Shown here: piece by piece, positions 43,338 through 52,770 of the stretch
Position numbering within the stretch: the first letter of the stretch is position 1
Layout: each line of letters opens with the position of its first letter
DNA from: Elusimicrobiota bacterium
GTDB lineage: Bacteria; Elusimicrobiota; Elusimicrobia; UBA1565; UBA9628
Direction: 5' to 3'
DNA: 64,000 nt
Assembly (NCBI GenBank): GCA_016182905.1
Contig: JACPFR010000016.1
Span: forward strand, 1-64,000
The notes under the pieces: generated by a model
Seen by the model: the letters and a program-made list of their open reading frames with translations, nothing else
Databases searched by the model: none
Told to the model about the DNA's origin: nothing
Made by a program: the position numbers and the translations under genes

Positions 43338-44006
43338 CTATCGGCCGCCGAGCGTGACATCCGCGTACCAGGCCTCGGCGTCGCCGCCGGTGTCGTCGGC
43401 GTCGGTCATCAGCGCGATCCCGGCGTAGGGAGGCGGCTCCGAGCCGAACAGCCGCCGGTAGTCCTCGAGCACGTCGCGCTCCTCGGAGCGCCACTCCCCG
43501 GCGGCGGAATCCCCCGAGCGCACGGCGACCATCATCACGCGGTCCGTGTACGGGCTCGGCGCGGACTCCCCGGCGGCGAGCTTGTTGGCCCAGACGTACG
43601 CGATCGCGTTGTGCGGGGGGTATTCGCCCCGGAGGGCCTTGACCGCCCCGTACTTGAGGCGCGCGGCGAGGCCGACGCGGGAGGGCTCGTACTTGAAGGT
43701 GATGTACACCCGCGCGGCGTAGTCGTCTCCGGCCTTCGAGCTCTCGTCTCCTTTCGGAAGGGTGCCGGCGATCTTCCAGCGCCAGCGCAGGACGGGCGCG
43801 GACGCGACGGGTCCCCGGTGCCGGTAGACGAGGCCCGAGGCCGAGCCCGAGGCGCGGGCGTGGACGGCCCCGGAAGACGGGCTCCACTCGTAGGCCGTGT
43901 GCGCCTTGACCTTGGGGAATTCCAGGGGCTCCCAGCGCTCCGGCAGGCCGTTCGGCGCGACGGCGGAGGCGGTGGAGAGCAGGACGAGCAGCGCGGCCGG
44001 ATTCAT
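43338..44006 (-). CDS. DUF3047-like exported protein
   Basis: 222 residues with a short signal (NPAALLVLLSTASAVA). The conserved look LRWRWKI, GDDYAARVYITF, IAYVWAN and GIALMTDADDTGG, with AWYADVTL at the end, fits the DUF3047 family. Its fold is probably a carbohydrate-binding-like beta sandwich; function unknown. ATG overlaps the stop of the CpaB-like lipoprotein by 4 bp. Confidence 0.8.
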   Translation of the reverse strand: MNPAALLVLLSTASAVAPNGLPERWEPLEFPKVKAHTAYEWSPSSGAVHARASGSASGLVYRHRGPVASAPVLRWRWKIAGTLPKGDESSKAGDDYAARVYITFKYEPSRVGLAARLKYGAVKALRGEYPPHNAIAYVWANKLAAGESAPSPYTDRVMMVAVRSGDSAAGEWRSEERDVLEDYRRLFGSEPPPYAGIALMTDADDTGGDAEAWYADVTLGGR

Positions 44007-44806
44007 AGGCGCGGGGAGGCGCGTTCGGCGTCGATCCCGATCCGGCGGCTCATCTTCGACGGCTCGACCGCGCGCGTTCCGGCGTCGAAGGGCGCGCGCA
44101 CGGCGAACGAAAGGTGGTCGTCGCCGGCGACGGCGCGCGTGAGGACCTTCGCCTGCTCCGGGCTCACCCTCAGCTGGACGGTGGCCCACTCCTCGTCGCC
44201 CTCGGGCGGGGCGGCCCGCAGGACCGTGAGGTCCTGCATCACGGTCACCGCCGTCAACTCGGATCTCCCGCCGGCCTTGTAGCCCTGACGCGCGACGATC
44301 ACGTCGAGACGGTCGCCGAAGGCGATGAATTCCTGCTGGTCGGGGTAGACGAGCACGGCCAGGCCGCGCTGGTCTTTTCCCAGGATCGGGGGCTCGACGG
44401 GGGGATCCTTGCGCTTCAGGCCGCCCGGTTCGGCGGACAGCTTGTTCAGGAACAGGCGGTCCTCCCGCTCGACGGCCAACGCGGCGACCTGCGCTTCCTC
44501 GGGCGAGAGGGCGAGCGCGACGAGGCCCGTCCCCTCGGACCAGTCGTTCTTGACGCGCAGGACCTCGGCGCGGGACGCCAAGTGCTCGGAGCGGATGTCG
44601 CTCGTGGCGTCGGCGCGCGGGGTCTCGACCATGATCAGGACCTCGACGGCGTCGCCGGCGGCCAGGAACTGGGTCTGGCTCTTGTCGATGGCGAGGGCGA
44701 AGGCGCGCTTGCCATCGGGAGGAAGAAAGGACGCGCCGGCGTCCGACGGAGGCGTCGGACGGCAGGCGGCGAGGACGGCGGCGAGCAGGATCGCGCGGGT
44801 TCGCAT
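44003..44806 (-). CDS. Lipoprotein with two CpaB/RcpC-like domains
   Basis: 267 residues, lipobox VLAAC (Cys 15). Two similar halves, each with a G-D-x-x-(D/E)-V strand (AAGDAVEVLIMVE, FGDRLDVIVARQ) followed later by a Leu-x-(V/L)-S-(P)-E-(E/Q)-A helix start (LALSPEEAQVAALA, LRVSPEQAKVLTRA). This matches RcpC/CpaB domains of Flp pilus secretin partners. No other tad/flp gene is in the window. It starts 4 bp after the SprA-like gene, so it may serve that outer-membrane complex instead. Confidence 0.72.
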   Translation of the reverse strand: MRTRAILLAAVLAACRPTPPSDAGASFLPPDGKRAFALAIDKSQTQFLAAGDAVEVLIMVETPRADATSDIRSEHLASRAEVLRVKNDWSEGTGLVALALSPEEAQVAALAVEREDRLFLNKLSAEPGGLKRKDPPVEPPILGKDQRGLAVLVYPDQQEFIAFGDRLDVIVARQGYKAGGRSELTAVTVMQDLTVLRAAPPEGDEEWATVQLRVSPEQAKVLTRAVAGDDHLSFAVRAPFDAGTRAVEPSKMSRRIGIDAERASPRL

Positions 44807-44809
44807 GGT

Positions 44810-47800
44810 CTAGAACTGGAAGGTCAAGGTGGTCCCGAAGGCGAAGGCGACGAAGTCCTCTTCCTTGAGGAAGCGGTGCCACAGGCGCTGCGCCGAGCCG
44901 TTGAGCGTCATGCGCAGGTTCTTCGCGATCTCGTAGTCGCCGCTGGTGTTCAGCGAGAACAGCCGGGAGTTGTCGGCGACCGTCACGGGCGAGCGCCGTT
45001 GGGCGAGGGATGCCGACGTCGTCCAGATGATCCGGTTCGTGAACAGGAGGGGCTTGGCCGAGCCGGGCAGGCGCAGTCCCGCGGGCAGGGCCAGGTCCGC
45101 GCGGACGAGCACGCTCGGCGTGATGACCTCGACGTCCTGCGTCTTCACGCCGGTGCCGAGCTTGGTGATGTCCTTCGCGTAGTCGACCTTCGGGGTGATG
45201 CGGAACTTGCGGATGTCGAAGGTGACCTGGGTCGTGACGTCCTCGTGCTTCGTCTCCTGGGTGTTCGCGGCGATGCGCAGGTCCTTGTTCTTAGACGCGC
45301 GCTGGTTGTAGCTGACCAAGGTCTCGTATCTTTTGATGACGATCGTGCGCAAGGAGGTGGCGAAGGCGTTCTCGGTGTTCAAGGTCGAGCCGACGTTCTC
45401 GGTCGTGCGGATCGAGTACTTGAAGTCTATCTGGGTGTTGGCCATCCAGCGTTCGCTGTATAGGAGCTGTTCGAGCTGCGCGAGGCTCACGACGGCGTCG
45501 GGCAAGGTCCGCGAGATCGTTTTGGACGGCGTGCCCGTCACCTCGTTGCGCTGGACGCTGAGCACGTAGTTGTTCGACAGCGACAGCGAGCGCCAGGCCG
45601 CCTTGCGCCCGCGCAGGTCGTAGCCGTCGAGCGGCGACCAGCGCTGGGTCGAGTTCCAGATGTCGCGCAAGGTCAGGTTGACCCGCTGGGCGACCGGGTT
45701 CGACGGCCGCAGCGGGGTCCGGATCCAGAGCGCTTTCTGCGGCGAGAGGCCCTTCTCGACCTGGTTCCAGACGTCGCCGTCCTGGAGCTGATAGCCGGAG
45801 ATGACGTTGACCGAGCGGAACAGCTTGGACCGCGGGAAGATATCGCTGATCTGGATCGGCAGGCTGATCGACGCGTTCGCCGAGCGGTTGACGGTCTTGA
45901 TGTCTCCCGGCGTGAAGACGTAGGTCGAGCCCGCCAGGACGAAGGTGGAGACCGCCAGGATGTTGTTCTCGATCGTGTCGATCTGATAGTTGACCTGCGG
46001 GTTGAGCCAGCTCAGCAGGCGGTAGTTCGACGAGAAGCCGGCCGACTGCGAGAACGACTTCGGGTAGCGGGTCGAGACCGGGGCGACCCCGGTCGAGTCC
46101 ACGCGGCTTTCCGTCACCTTGGTCATCGACCACGACGGGTTGAAGGAGGAGCCGGTCCACGGCGTGAAGGTCATGCGCAGGCCGTAGGAGTTCGTCCGCT
46201 CCGCGGTGTCGAAGTTTCCGGGACTTCGCTTGACGACCGGGTCGTCGAAGGTCACGTCGAAGCGGGTGTGGCCGGCGTTGGCGTCGATGGTCCGCGGCAG
46301 GAACCGGCTCTGCGAAGGCACGCCGTACTGCATCGTCCCGTTGTAGGTCTGCCGGTCGTCGAGGCGGGTCAGCAGGTCGTACTCGATGCGGTTGCGCGTG
46401 TGGGACAGGTTCAGGCGCGGATAGGCGCCGTAGGCGATGTTGCCCTGCGCCGAGCCGACCCAGGTCGTGACCTTGCCCTGCTGCAGGAGGTTGACGAGGT
46501 TCGAGAGGTTGCCCGTCTGCACGGTGCTCGGGGTGTCGGTGATGTGGCGGTTGATGCTGAAGCTCATCGGGAACCACGCGAGGCGCGTCAGGTTCAGGTA
46601 GCTCGCGTCCTCGGTGTTGTCCTGGTTCGACACGACCGAGGTCGGCGTCTGGAAGTTGCGGTCGATCGCGCGGTGCTTGAGGCCGAACGTGCCCCAGCCG
46701 GGCGCCTCGAAGTCGGCCTGGATCTTGTTCGCGGTGCCGACGCGGGTGACGGGCTCGGCCACGTGGATCTCGTTGAGGAAGACGGCGCCGGCCGGGTTCG
46801 CGCCGGTCCGGGACATCACGCCGGCGACGAGCTGTCCGACCTGCTGGAGGCTGGGGTTGCCGCTGGACACGACGACGGCGCCGGGGACGTCAGGGGCCCA
46901 GCCGTCCATCACGGAATCCTTGTTCCGGTCGGTCTGCTTGACGCGGATCTTCCGCCAGCCGGTGAAGGTGATGGGGACCTGGACCTCGAAGTAGTCCTGG
47001 TCGGAGCCCGCCCGGAGGAAGAAGGTCTGGTTCCCCGTCGTGTCCGCGCCGGCGGCGTTGCCGAACAGCAGGAAGTTGAAGTCACGGTGCTGGCTGATGT
47101 CGATCGCGCGCGAGAACACGCGCTTGGTGTAGACGGTAGTGCCGGAGGCGAGATTCGTGAAGGCCAGTTGGAGCGCCTGCTCGGAGAGGTTCTTTGTGTT
47201 CGACTGCTTCTGCAGGCTCGAGAGGCTGCCGTACAGGTCGTTGAACACCTGGGAGGCGTCGCCGGCGGCGTTGAAGATCGGGGTGTAGGTCGGGTTGTCC
47301 ACGCTGTTGACCGGCGTGACCGTCAGCGACTCGCCGTTGAACGTCGCGCCCGAGCCGGCCACCGCCGGATCGCCGGCGGCGCCGCGCTGCCAGGTATTCC
47401 CGACGACGGCGATGCGCGCGAACTTAATAATGCCGTTCGTCGCGCCGCCGCCGGCGGGTTTGCGGATGGTTACGCGCAGATGCTTGATGTTGGTGAAGCG
47501 GGTGATGGTGGCCGTCGAGATGTTCAGCGGGATCTGGAAGGTGTGCCAGGTCGGACCAGCGAAGTCTATCGATGTTCGTTCGGCGGTCGCCGCGGCCGTC
47601 ACGTCGTGCAGAGTGTTCCCGCCCGGAACGCCTGGGGTCCCCGCCACGCCGGTCCCGGACGTGCAGTTGCCGCCGCCAATACACTTGTAACCGAAATCCG
47701 CTCCGCTGGAATCGTCGGGGTTGAGGAAGCCGTTCTTGTTGAGGTCTTCGCTGTCTAAAATGCCGTTGCCCGCGCCATAGGGTTGGGTTGGAGCGACGGT

Positions 47801-50392
47801 ATACTGCCAGCCGTTGTCCTCGGTCGGCTGGAGGATGCCGTCGCCGTTCGCATCCTCCGTCCCCATTGCACCGTTGCCGTCCGAGTCCTCGTCGATACCG
47901 CCGAGGCGGAAGTTCAACTGATTGTTGCTTCCGTCGCCTAACATGACGACCTCGAGGATGGTCTTCTGGGACATGTCCACGCCGGAGACCGAGAACGGGA
48001 AGACGATCGACACTTCATCATTGTCGACAAGCGGGGTCGCACCGCCGCCGCCGTACTGGAGTTGGAGTACTTTCTGGCTCTCGCCGGAGCCGGCCTGGGC
48101 GCGCGGATTGATCTCGAGGATGTTGACGTCCTCGGAGATCCAGTTCAGCTTGTTCGGCGCGGCAGGACCGTTGACGCTCCCGAGAGGGTTGGAGGCGATC
48201 TGCCACTGTGATGCCAAGGTCGGCGCCTGCTCCTCCTGCTTGATGCCCTCCATGTTGTCGATGAGGGCGTAGGGATTCAAGTTCAGGTTCTGCCGGCTCT
48301 GGGCGAACTCGCCGGCCAAGGTCACGATCAGCTTGTCGCCGATCTTGAGGCGCTTGACCTGGGCGTCGAATTCGTAGACGAGCAGGCTTTTCGCGAGCTC
48401 GGTGATCTGCGGGACCGTCGGCGACTTCGAGCCGGCTTGATACAGGAGCGTGGAGCCGACGGAATACCGGCCCTCGGGGCCCCATTCGTGGGAGACGCGC
48501 GAGCCGAGCAAGGTGTCGTTGTTGATGTTGGCGAAGGGGGCGACCTCGAAGCTCATGTCGATGGTCGAGGAGGGCCCTATGCGGTCCGGGTTGAAGAAGG
48601 TGATGAAGCCGGCCTCGTAGTCGATGAAGTAGTCCACGTTGCGGGTCAGCTTCTGCCCGTCGAGGATCACGATCTCGGACTGGACGACGAGGTTCGGCTC
48701 GAGGAAGAAGGTCTTGAAGCGGTAGTTGTACTCGATGCGGAACAGACGCTTGGAGATCGGGGTCTGGGCGTAGACGTCGGGGTCGGGCGTGGTCGGCGAG
48801 GAGTTGCCGACCGAGAAGGGCTGCTTGAGCCGGAAGATGCCGTTCTCGAAGTCGACCTCGATGGTGTCCGGGTATTTCTGGACCGGGTCCAGGCCGGGGC
48901 CGACCTCGACGCGGTTCAAGTCGAGGACGCGCAGGATGAAGTTCCCGCGGCCGTTGTCGCGTACGATCTGGTTCTGACCGACTGAGTAGAACGTCTTCAA
49001 CTCGCGGTTGTAGCCCGCCTCGGTCTGCGTCGAGATGATCGGTATGTCCGAGGCGGTCTTGATGATCTTGAAGCGGTCGGGACGGGCAAGATTTGGAATC
49101 AGCGTGCTGCTCGAGCTCTGGAAACGGAGCTGATTGCCGAAGTTGTCCTCGTAGTCGATGGCGACCACGTACTGGGGCAGAAGCTGGTTGCGGAACTGGA
49201 GGATGCCTTTCGCGTAGTCGATCGTGTAGTCCTGGCCGGCGACGAGGGGCAGGAACTTGCCGGTGAAGGTCGAGCTGTCCACGCAGTTGAGGCCCACGCA
49301 GACGATATCGTCGACGACCAAGGTCTGCTCGTTGAGGTTCGTGACGCCGACCTCCTGCTTGGCCAGGAACACCCGCTCGGTGCCGGCGCGGACGGGAAGG
49401 CGGGACACGTTGCCGAAGGTCACGTCGTAGTACTGGCGGCGCAGATAGGAGATGTCCTGCAGGTCGGTCGCCACGAACTGGGAGTTCCCGGTGAACTGCT
49501 TGGTCTTCGTGGTTCCCTTCGTGCGCGAGCCGATGAAGGTGGAGCGGAAGCCCTTGTACTTCACGTCGGCGCGGATGCCGAACAGCTGCTTGTTGTAGGA
49601 GACGAACTCCGTCGCGGGCAGGGAGAGGTCGATGTCGCCGAAGGAGACGTTCTGGACGACCTCGTTCGGGTCGCCCTGGTAGACGACGGAGATGTCCTGC
49701 TGGTTGAGCTTCGTGTCGTCGTAGTCGACGTTGACGGTGATCTTCGGCCCGACCTTGCCTTGCATGCGCAGCTGCAGCTGCTGGTCGATCTCGATGAGAT
49801 TCGTCGTTTGAGCCCGGCCCGTCGTTTTCTGCGAGTTGAGGAAGCGCTTCTCGGAGAAGTTGAAGCCGATGACCTTGCGGCCCGTCACGGACAGGCTGGT
49901 GCCGTAGGTCGGCAACTCGACCTCGGGAGGCGGCGGCTTGGGGGCGGCGGTCGAGAGCGCGACGTCCGAGTCGAGGAGCAGGGAGCCGCCGTCGGGACCG
50001 GTGCGCTCCTCGCCCGGCTCCTCGCCGCGGTCGACCTGCTCGCGCACGCGCTCGAAGCGCGAGGCGTCGTACTGGATCGGCGTCATGCCGGCGCGCACCT
50101 CGCCGGGGTCGCGGGGCGTCTTCGCGGGCTCGGTCGACGCGGCGGGGGCGGGCGTCAGGAAGCCGCCTCCCTCGGGGCGGTCGAGGAGCCGGAATCCGTC
50201 GGCCGGCGGGAGCGCTTCGACGGAGGGCTCCTCGACGGGCGCGGTCTTGACCGGCTCGGACTTCGCGGGCGGAGGAGGGAAATCCGGATCGTACGGCGCG
50301 CTGAACTGGGCGAGCGCGGGGAAAGCGGCGAGGCCCGCGAAAACCGCGAGCGACGCCGCGCCGATGATCCGTCGGATGCGCGTGGAGAGCAA
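44810..50392 (-). CDS. SprA-like giant outer-membrane protein
   Basis: 1860 residues, TTG start with signal peptide (to about residue 28, FPALAQF). A Pro-rich segment (30-130) precedes a region strongly like the N-terminus of SprA, the type 9 secretion translocon: LEIDQQLQL-type strand (here NLIEIDQQLQLRMQGKVGPK), VNVDYDDTKLNQQDISVVY, GDPNEVVQNVSFGDIDLSLP and IGSRTKGTTKTKQFTG. An Asp/Asn-rich insertion near residues 832-900 (DSDGNGAMG, DANGDGILQP, LNKNGFLNPDD) looks like calcium-binding repeats. The remainder is beta-strand-rich and ends in a TLTFQF outer-membrane signature. SprA of Flavobacterium is about 2400 aa, so this is a shorter form. Sigma70-type promoter at 50481-50509. Confidence 0.85.
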   Translation of the reverse strand: MLSTRIRRIIGAASLAVFAGLAAFPALAQFSAPYDPDFPPPPAKSEPVKTAPVEEPSVEALPPADGFRLLDRPEGGGFLTPAPAASTEPAKTPRDPGEVRAGMTPIQYDASRFERVREQVDRGEEPGEERTGPDGGSLLLDSDVALSTAAPKPPPPEVELPTYGTSLSVTGRKVIGFNFSEKRFLNSQKTTGRAQTTNLIEIDQQLQLRMQGKVGPKITVNVDYDDTKLNQQDISVVYQGDPNEVVQNVSFGDIDLSLPATEFVSYNKQLFGIRADVKYKGFRSTFIGSRTKGTTKTKQFTGNSQFVATDLQDISYLRRQYYDVTFGNVSRLPVRAGTERVFLAKQEVGVTNLNEQTLVVDDIVCVGLNCVDSSTFTGKFLPLVAGQDYTIDYAKGILQFRNQLLPQYVVAIDYEDNFGNQLRFQSSSSTLIPNLARPDRFKIIKTASDIPIISTQTEAGYNRELKTFYSVGQNQIVRDNGRGNFILRVLDLNRVEVGPGLDPVQKYPDTIEVDFENGIFRLKQPFSVGNSSPTTPDPDVYAQTPISKRLFRIEYNYRFKTFFLEPNLVVQSEIVILDGQKLTRNVDYFIDYEAGFITFFNPDRIGPSSTIDMSFEVAPFANINNDTLLGSRVSHEWGPEGRYSVGSTLLYQAGSKSPTVPQITELAKSLLVYEFDAQVKRLKIGDKLIVTLAGEFAQSRQNLNLNPYALIDNMEGIKQEEQAPTLASQWQIASNPLGSVNGPAAPNKLNWISEDVNILEINPRAQAGSGESQKVLQLQYGGGGATPLVDNDEVSIVFPFSVSGVDMSQKTILEVVMLGDGSNNQLNFRLGGIDEDSDGNGAMGTEDANGDGILQPTEDNGWQYTVAPTQPYGAGNGILDSEDLNKNGFLNPDDSSGADFGYKCIGGGNCTSGTGVAGTPGVPGGNTLHDVTAAATAERTSIDFAGPTWHTFQIPLNISTATITRFTNIKHLRVTIRKPAGGGATNGIIKFARIAVVGNTWQRGAAGDPAVAGSGATFNGESLTVTPVNSVDNPTYTPIFNAAGDASQVFNDLYGSLSSLQKQSNTKNLSEQALQLAFTNLASGTTVYTKRVFSRAIDISQHRDFNFLLFGNAAGADTTGNQTFFLRAGSDQDYFEVQVPITFTGWRKIRVKQTDRNKDSVMDGWAPDVPGAVVVSSGNPSLQQVGQLVAGVMSRTGANPAGAVFLNEIHVAEPVTRVGTANKIQADFEAPGWGTFGLKHRAIDRNFQTPTSVVSNQDNTEDASYLNLTRLAWFPMSFSINRHITDTPSTVQTGNLSNLVNLLQQGKVTTWVGSAQGNIAYGAYPRLNLSHTRNRIEYDLLTRLDDRQTYNGTMQYGVPSQSRFLPRTIDANAGHTRFDVTFDDPVVKRSPGNFDTAERTNSYGLRMTFTPWTGSSFNPSWSMTKVTESRVDSTGVAPVSTRYPKSFSQSAGFSSNYRLLSWLNPQVNYQIDTIENNILAVSTFVLAGSTYVFTPGDIKTVNRSANASISLPIQISDIFPRSKLFRSVNVISGYQLQDGDVWNQVEKGLSPQKALWIRTPLRPSNPVAQRVNLTLRDIWNSTQRWSPLDGYDLRGRKAAWRSLSLSNNYVLSVQRNEVTGTPSKTISRTLPDAVVSLAQLEQLLYSERWMANTQIDFKYSIRTTENVGSTLNTENAFATSLRTIVIKRYETLVSYNQRASKNKDLRIAANTQETKHEDVTTQVTFDIRKFRITPKVDYAKDITKLGTGVKTQDVEVITPSVLVRADLALPAGLRLPGSAKPLLFTNRIIWTTSASLAQRRSPVTVADNSRLFSLNTSGDYEIAKNLRMTLNGSAQRLWHRFLKEEDFVAFAFGTTLTFQF

Positions 50393-50406
50393 GATGTGGT
50401 ATGTGA

Positions 50407-50457
50407 TCCCGCCCCCCTGAAAAAGCGGGACGGCGCATTAAGGTCGGCGTTCCTTAA
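50407..50457 (-). other. Structured 5' leader of the SprA-like gene
   Basis: Between the promoter and the TTG start the minus strand can form two hairpins: TTAAGG/CCTTAA (50438-50457) and TCCCGC/GCGGGA (50407-50430). The leader is about 80 nt, unlike most first genes here, and no Shine-Dalgarno is evident before the TTG. A regulatory role is possible but not shown. Confidence 0.4.
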
Positions 50458-50480
50458 TACGCGCGCGCGAGATGTGGGGC

Positions 50481-50509
50481 AGTATATCGGAACGATGTTA
50501 CGCCGTCAA
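50481..50509 (-). promoter_or_regulatory. Sigma70-type promoter of the SprA-like gene
   Basis: On the minus strand TTGACG (50509-50504), a 17-bp spacer and TATACT (50486-50481). The expected start near 50474 gives a leader of about 80 nt before the TTG at 50392. It lies in the gap after the glycosyltransferase gene, making the SprA operon independent of the glycan locus. Confidence 0.7.
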
Positions 50510-50534
50510 TACGAACGGTCGCTATAGGGAAAGA

Positions 50535-51644
50535 TCAGCGGGAGGCGACGGAGGTGTAGGCGTCCTGGTACTCGTCCATCATGCGGCGGACGGTGAACTT
50601 CTCCATGACGGCGGCGTGCGCGGCCGCGCCGAGGGCGGCGCGGCGTTCGGGGCTCTCGGCCAGGTCCTTCAGCGCCTTGGCCAGGGCGGCGGGAGAGCCC
50701 GGGGGGACCAGCACGCCGGTCTTGCCGTTCTCGACGACCTCAGGGACGCCGTCGACGGCGGAGGCGACGACGGGCAGGCCGAGCGCCATGCCCTCGAGCA
50801 GGGAATTCGGCAGGCCCTCCCACAAGGACGGCAGGCAGGCGATGTCGAAGGCGGACAGCCAGGTGACGATGTCGGGGCGCTCGCCGTACAGCCAGACGCG
50901 CGTCTCGAGCTCGTGCTTGCGGATCTGGGCCTCGAGGCGGGGGCGCTCGGGCCCTTCGCCGAGGATCACGCAGCGCAGGTCGGTCTTCTTGAGCCGCGCC
51001 ATGGCCTCGATCAGGAACGAGAAGCCTTTCTGCTTGTCGAGGCGGCCGACGGCGCCGACGAGGACGTCGGCGGAGCCCAGCCGGAGCTCCATGCGCCGCT
51101 TCTGGCGGTCGACCTTGGAGACGGGCCAGCCGGCGAGGTCCACGCCGTTGCGGATGGTGAGGACCTTGGCCGGGGCGTAGCCGAGGCTGCGGACGAGGTA
51201 ATCCCGGCTCGCGTCGCACTCCGCGATGAGCAGGTCGTCGCGGCCCTTGAGCGCGCGGTCGAGCAGCAAGGTCCAGACCGAGCGGGTGCGGTAGTGCACG
51301 CGCGGCGAGCTGACGAGCTTGAAGGCGAACGGGACCTTGGGCTTGGCCAGGCGGCAGAGCTGGATGGCCTTGAACATGACGGCGTGCACGACGTCCGGGC
51401 GCAGGCGGGTGATGACCTCGGCCAGGCGGGCGGCGTCGGCGGGGCGGGGCGTGCCCGTCAGGCCCAAGGTCTCGACGTGCAGGCCCTGCTGCTTCAGCTT
51501 CTGAGCGTAAGGGCCTTCCGGCTTGACGCTGACCACGCCGACGGCATGATGGCGCTTCGGGTCCAGGAGCGTGGCCAAGGTGTACAGCGTCTTCTCCGCT
51601 CCTCCGACCGTCGTCGACGTGCTGACGAAGAGGATGCGGGCCAA
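50535..51644 (-). CDS. GT4-family glycosyltransferase
   Basis: 369 residues, GT-B fold. N-terminal VSTSTTVGGAEKTLYTLATLL (acceptor side), C-terminal GAVGRLDKQKGFSFLIEAM, the E-x7-E motif in LPSLWEGLPNSLLEGMALGLPV and VLVPPGSP. It adds a sugar from a nucleotide donor to a lipid-linked glycan at the cytoplasmic face. TTG start 1 bp after the aminotransferase stop. Last gene of the visible glycan locus. Confidence 0.92.
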   Translation of the reverse strand: MARILFVSTSTTVGGAEKTLYTLATLLDPKRHHAVGVVSVKPEGPYAQKLKQQGLHVETLGLTGTPRPADAARLAEVITRLRPDVVHAVMFKAIQLCRLAKPKVPFAFKLVSSPRVHYRTRSVWTLLLDRALKGRDDLLIAECDASRDYLVRSLGYAPAKVLTIRNGVDLAGWPVSKVDRQKRRMELRLGSADVLVGAVGRLDKQKGFSFLIEAMARLKKTDLRCVILGEGPERPRLEAQIRKHELETRVWLYGERPDIVTWLSAFDIACLPSLWEGLPNSLLEGMALGLPVVASAVDGVPEVVENGKTGVLVPPGSPAALAKALKDLAESPERRAALGAAAHAAVMEKFTVRRMMDEYQDAYTSVASR

Positions 51645-51645
51645 G

Positions 51646-52770
51646 CTATTTGAAGAAGCGGCGGACCGTTTCGACGACGCGCCCGGCGTCCGCGGCGGAC
51701 AGCTCCGCGAACATGGGCAACGACAGGGCCTCGCGCGAGGCGGCTTCCGTGACGGGCAGGGCCCCCGCCTTCACGCCGAGCGCGGCGTAGGCGGGCTGGA
51801 GATGGACCGGCGTCGGGTAGTAGACGCCGCAGCCGATGCCGTGCCGGCGCAGGTCCTCGGCCAGCGCGTCGCGCCGGTCGGTGCGGATGGTGTAGAGGTG
51901 AAACACCGGTTTGCTCGATTCGGACCCCAGAGGGGGTCTCTTGAGGGGAAGTCCCGCGAGTCCCTCGTCGTAGATCGCGGCGACTCGTCGCCGCGCCGCC
52001 GTCCAAGCCTCGAGGCGGAGCAGCTTCACGCGCAAGATGGCCGCCTGTATCTCGTCGAGGCGGCAGTTGTGCCCGACGCGCACGTGATCGTAGCCTGCCG
52101 CGGCCGAGCGGCCGCAGTTCCTCAATTCGTTGACGGCGTCGCGCAGCTTCGCGTCGTTCATCGTGACGGCCCCGGCGTCGCCGGCCGCGCCGAGGTTCTT
52201 CGTCGGGTAGAAGCTGAAGGCGCCGAGGTCTCCGATGGAGCCGGTCGGGCGGCCCTTGTAGGTCGCGAGATGCGATTGAGCGCAATCTTCGATGACGGCG
52301 AGGTTTCGTGAACGAGCCAACGACAGCAACGGATCCATGTCACAAGGCTGGCCGAAGATATGAACGGCGACAACGGCTTTGGTTCTCGGTGTACAAGCGC
52401 CTTCCACCGACTTCGAATCCAACGTCAAAGTGATCGGATCAATATCCGCGAAGATCGGCTTAGCACCCAATACGGAGACCGCGGTCGCCGTTGCGATAAA
52501 GGTGAACGACGGCACGATCACCTCGTCGCCCGGGCCGACGCCCGCGGCTTCCAGCGCCAGCTCCAGCGCGGAGGTGCCGGAATCGACGCCGAGGCAGTAT
52601 TTCGCGCCGACGGCCTGCGCGAACTCGACGTCAAAAGATTTGTTTTCAGGACCCAGGATGAAGACTCCCGAATCGAGCACGCGCGCGACGGCCGCCTTCG
52701 TTTCGGCGCCGATCTCGGCCTGCTGGCCCTTCAAGGAGATGAGAGGAATGTCGACGGCGATCGCGGTCAA
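51646..52770 (-). CDS. DegT/DnrJ/EryC1-type sugar aminotransferase
   Basis: 374 residues, PLP-dependent. Motifs: GVDSGTSALELALEAAGVGP, VIVPSFTFIATATAV, VIEDCAQSHLATYKG and the Schiff-base Lys in SFYPTKNLGAAGDAG. It converts a keto-nucleotide sugar to an amino sugar for surface glycan. TTG start overlapping the stop of the sugar-phosphate transferase by 4 bp. The matching dehydratase is not in the window. Confidence 0.92.
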   Translation of the reverse strand: MTAIAVDIPLISLKGQQAEIGAETKAAVARVLDSGVFILGPENKSFDVEFAQAVGAKYCLGVDSGTSALELALEAAGVGPGDEVIVPSFTFIATATAVSVLGAKPIFADIDPITLTLDSKSVEGACTPRTKAVVAVHIFGQPCDMDPLLSLARSRNLAVIEDCAQSHLATYKGRPTGSIGDLGAFSFYPTKNLGAAGDAGAVTMNDAKLRDAVNELRNCGRSAAAGYDHVRVGHNCRLDEIQAAILRVKLLRLEAWTAARRRVAAIYDEGLAGLPLKRPPLGSESSKPVFHLYTIRTDRRDALAEDLRRHGIGCGVYYPTPVHLQPAYAALGVKAGALPVTEAASREALSLPMFAELSAADAGRVVETVRRFFK

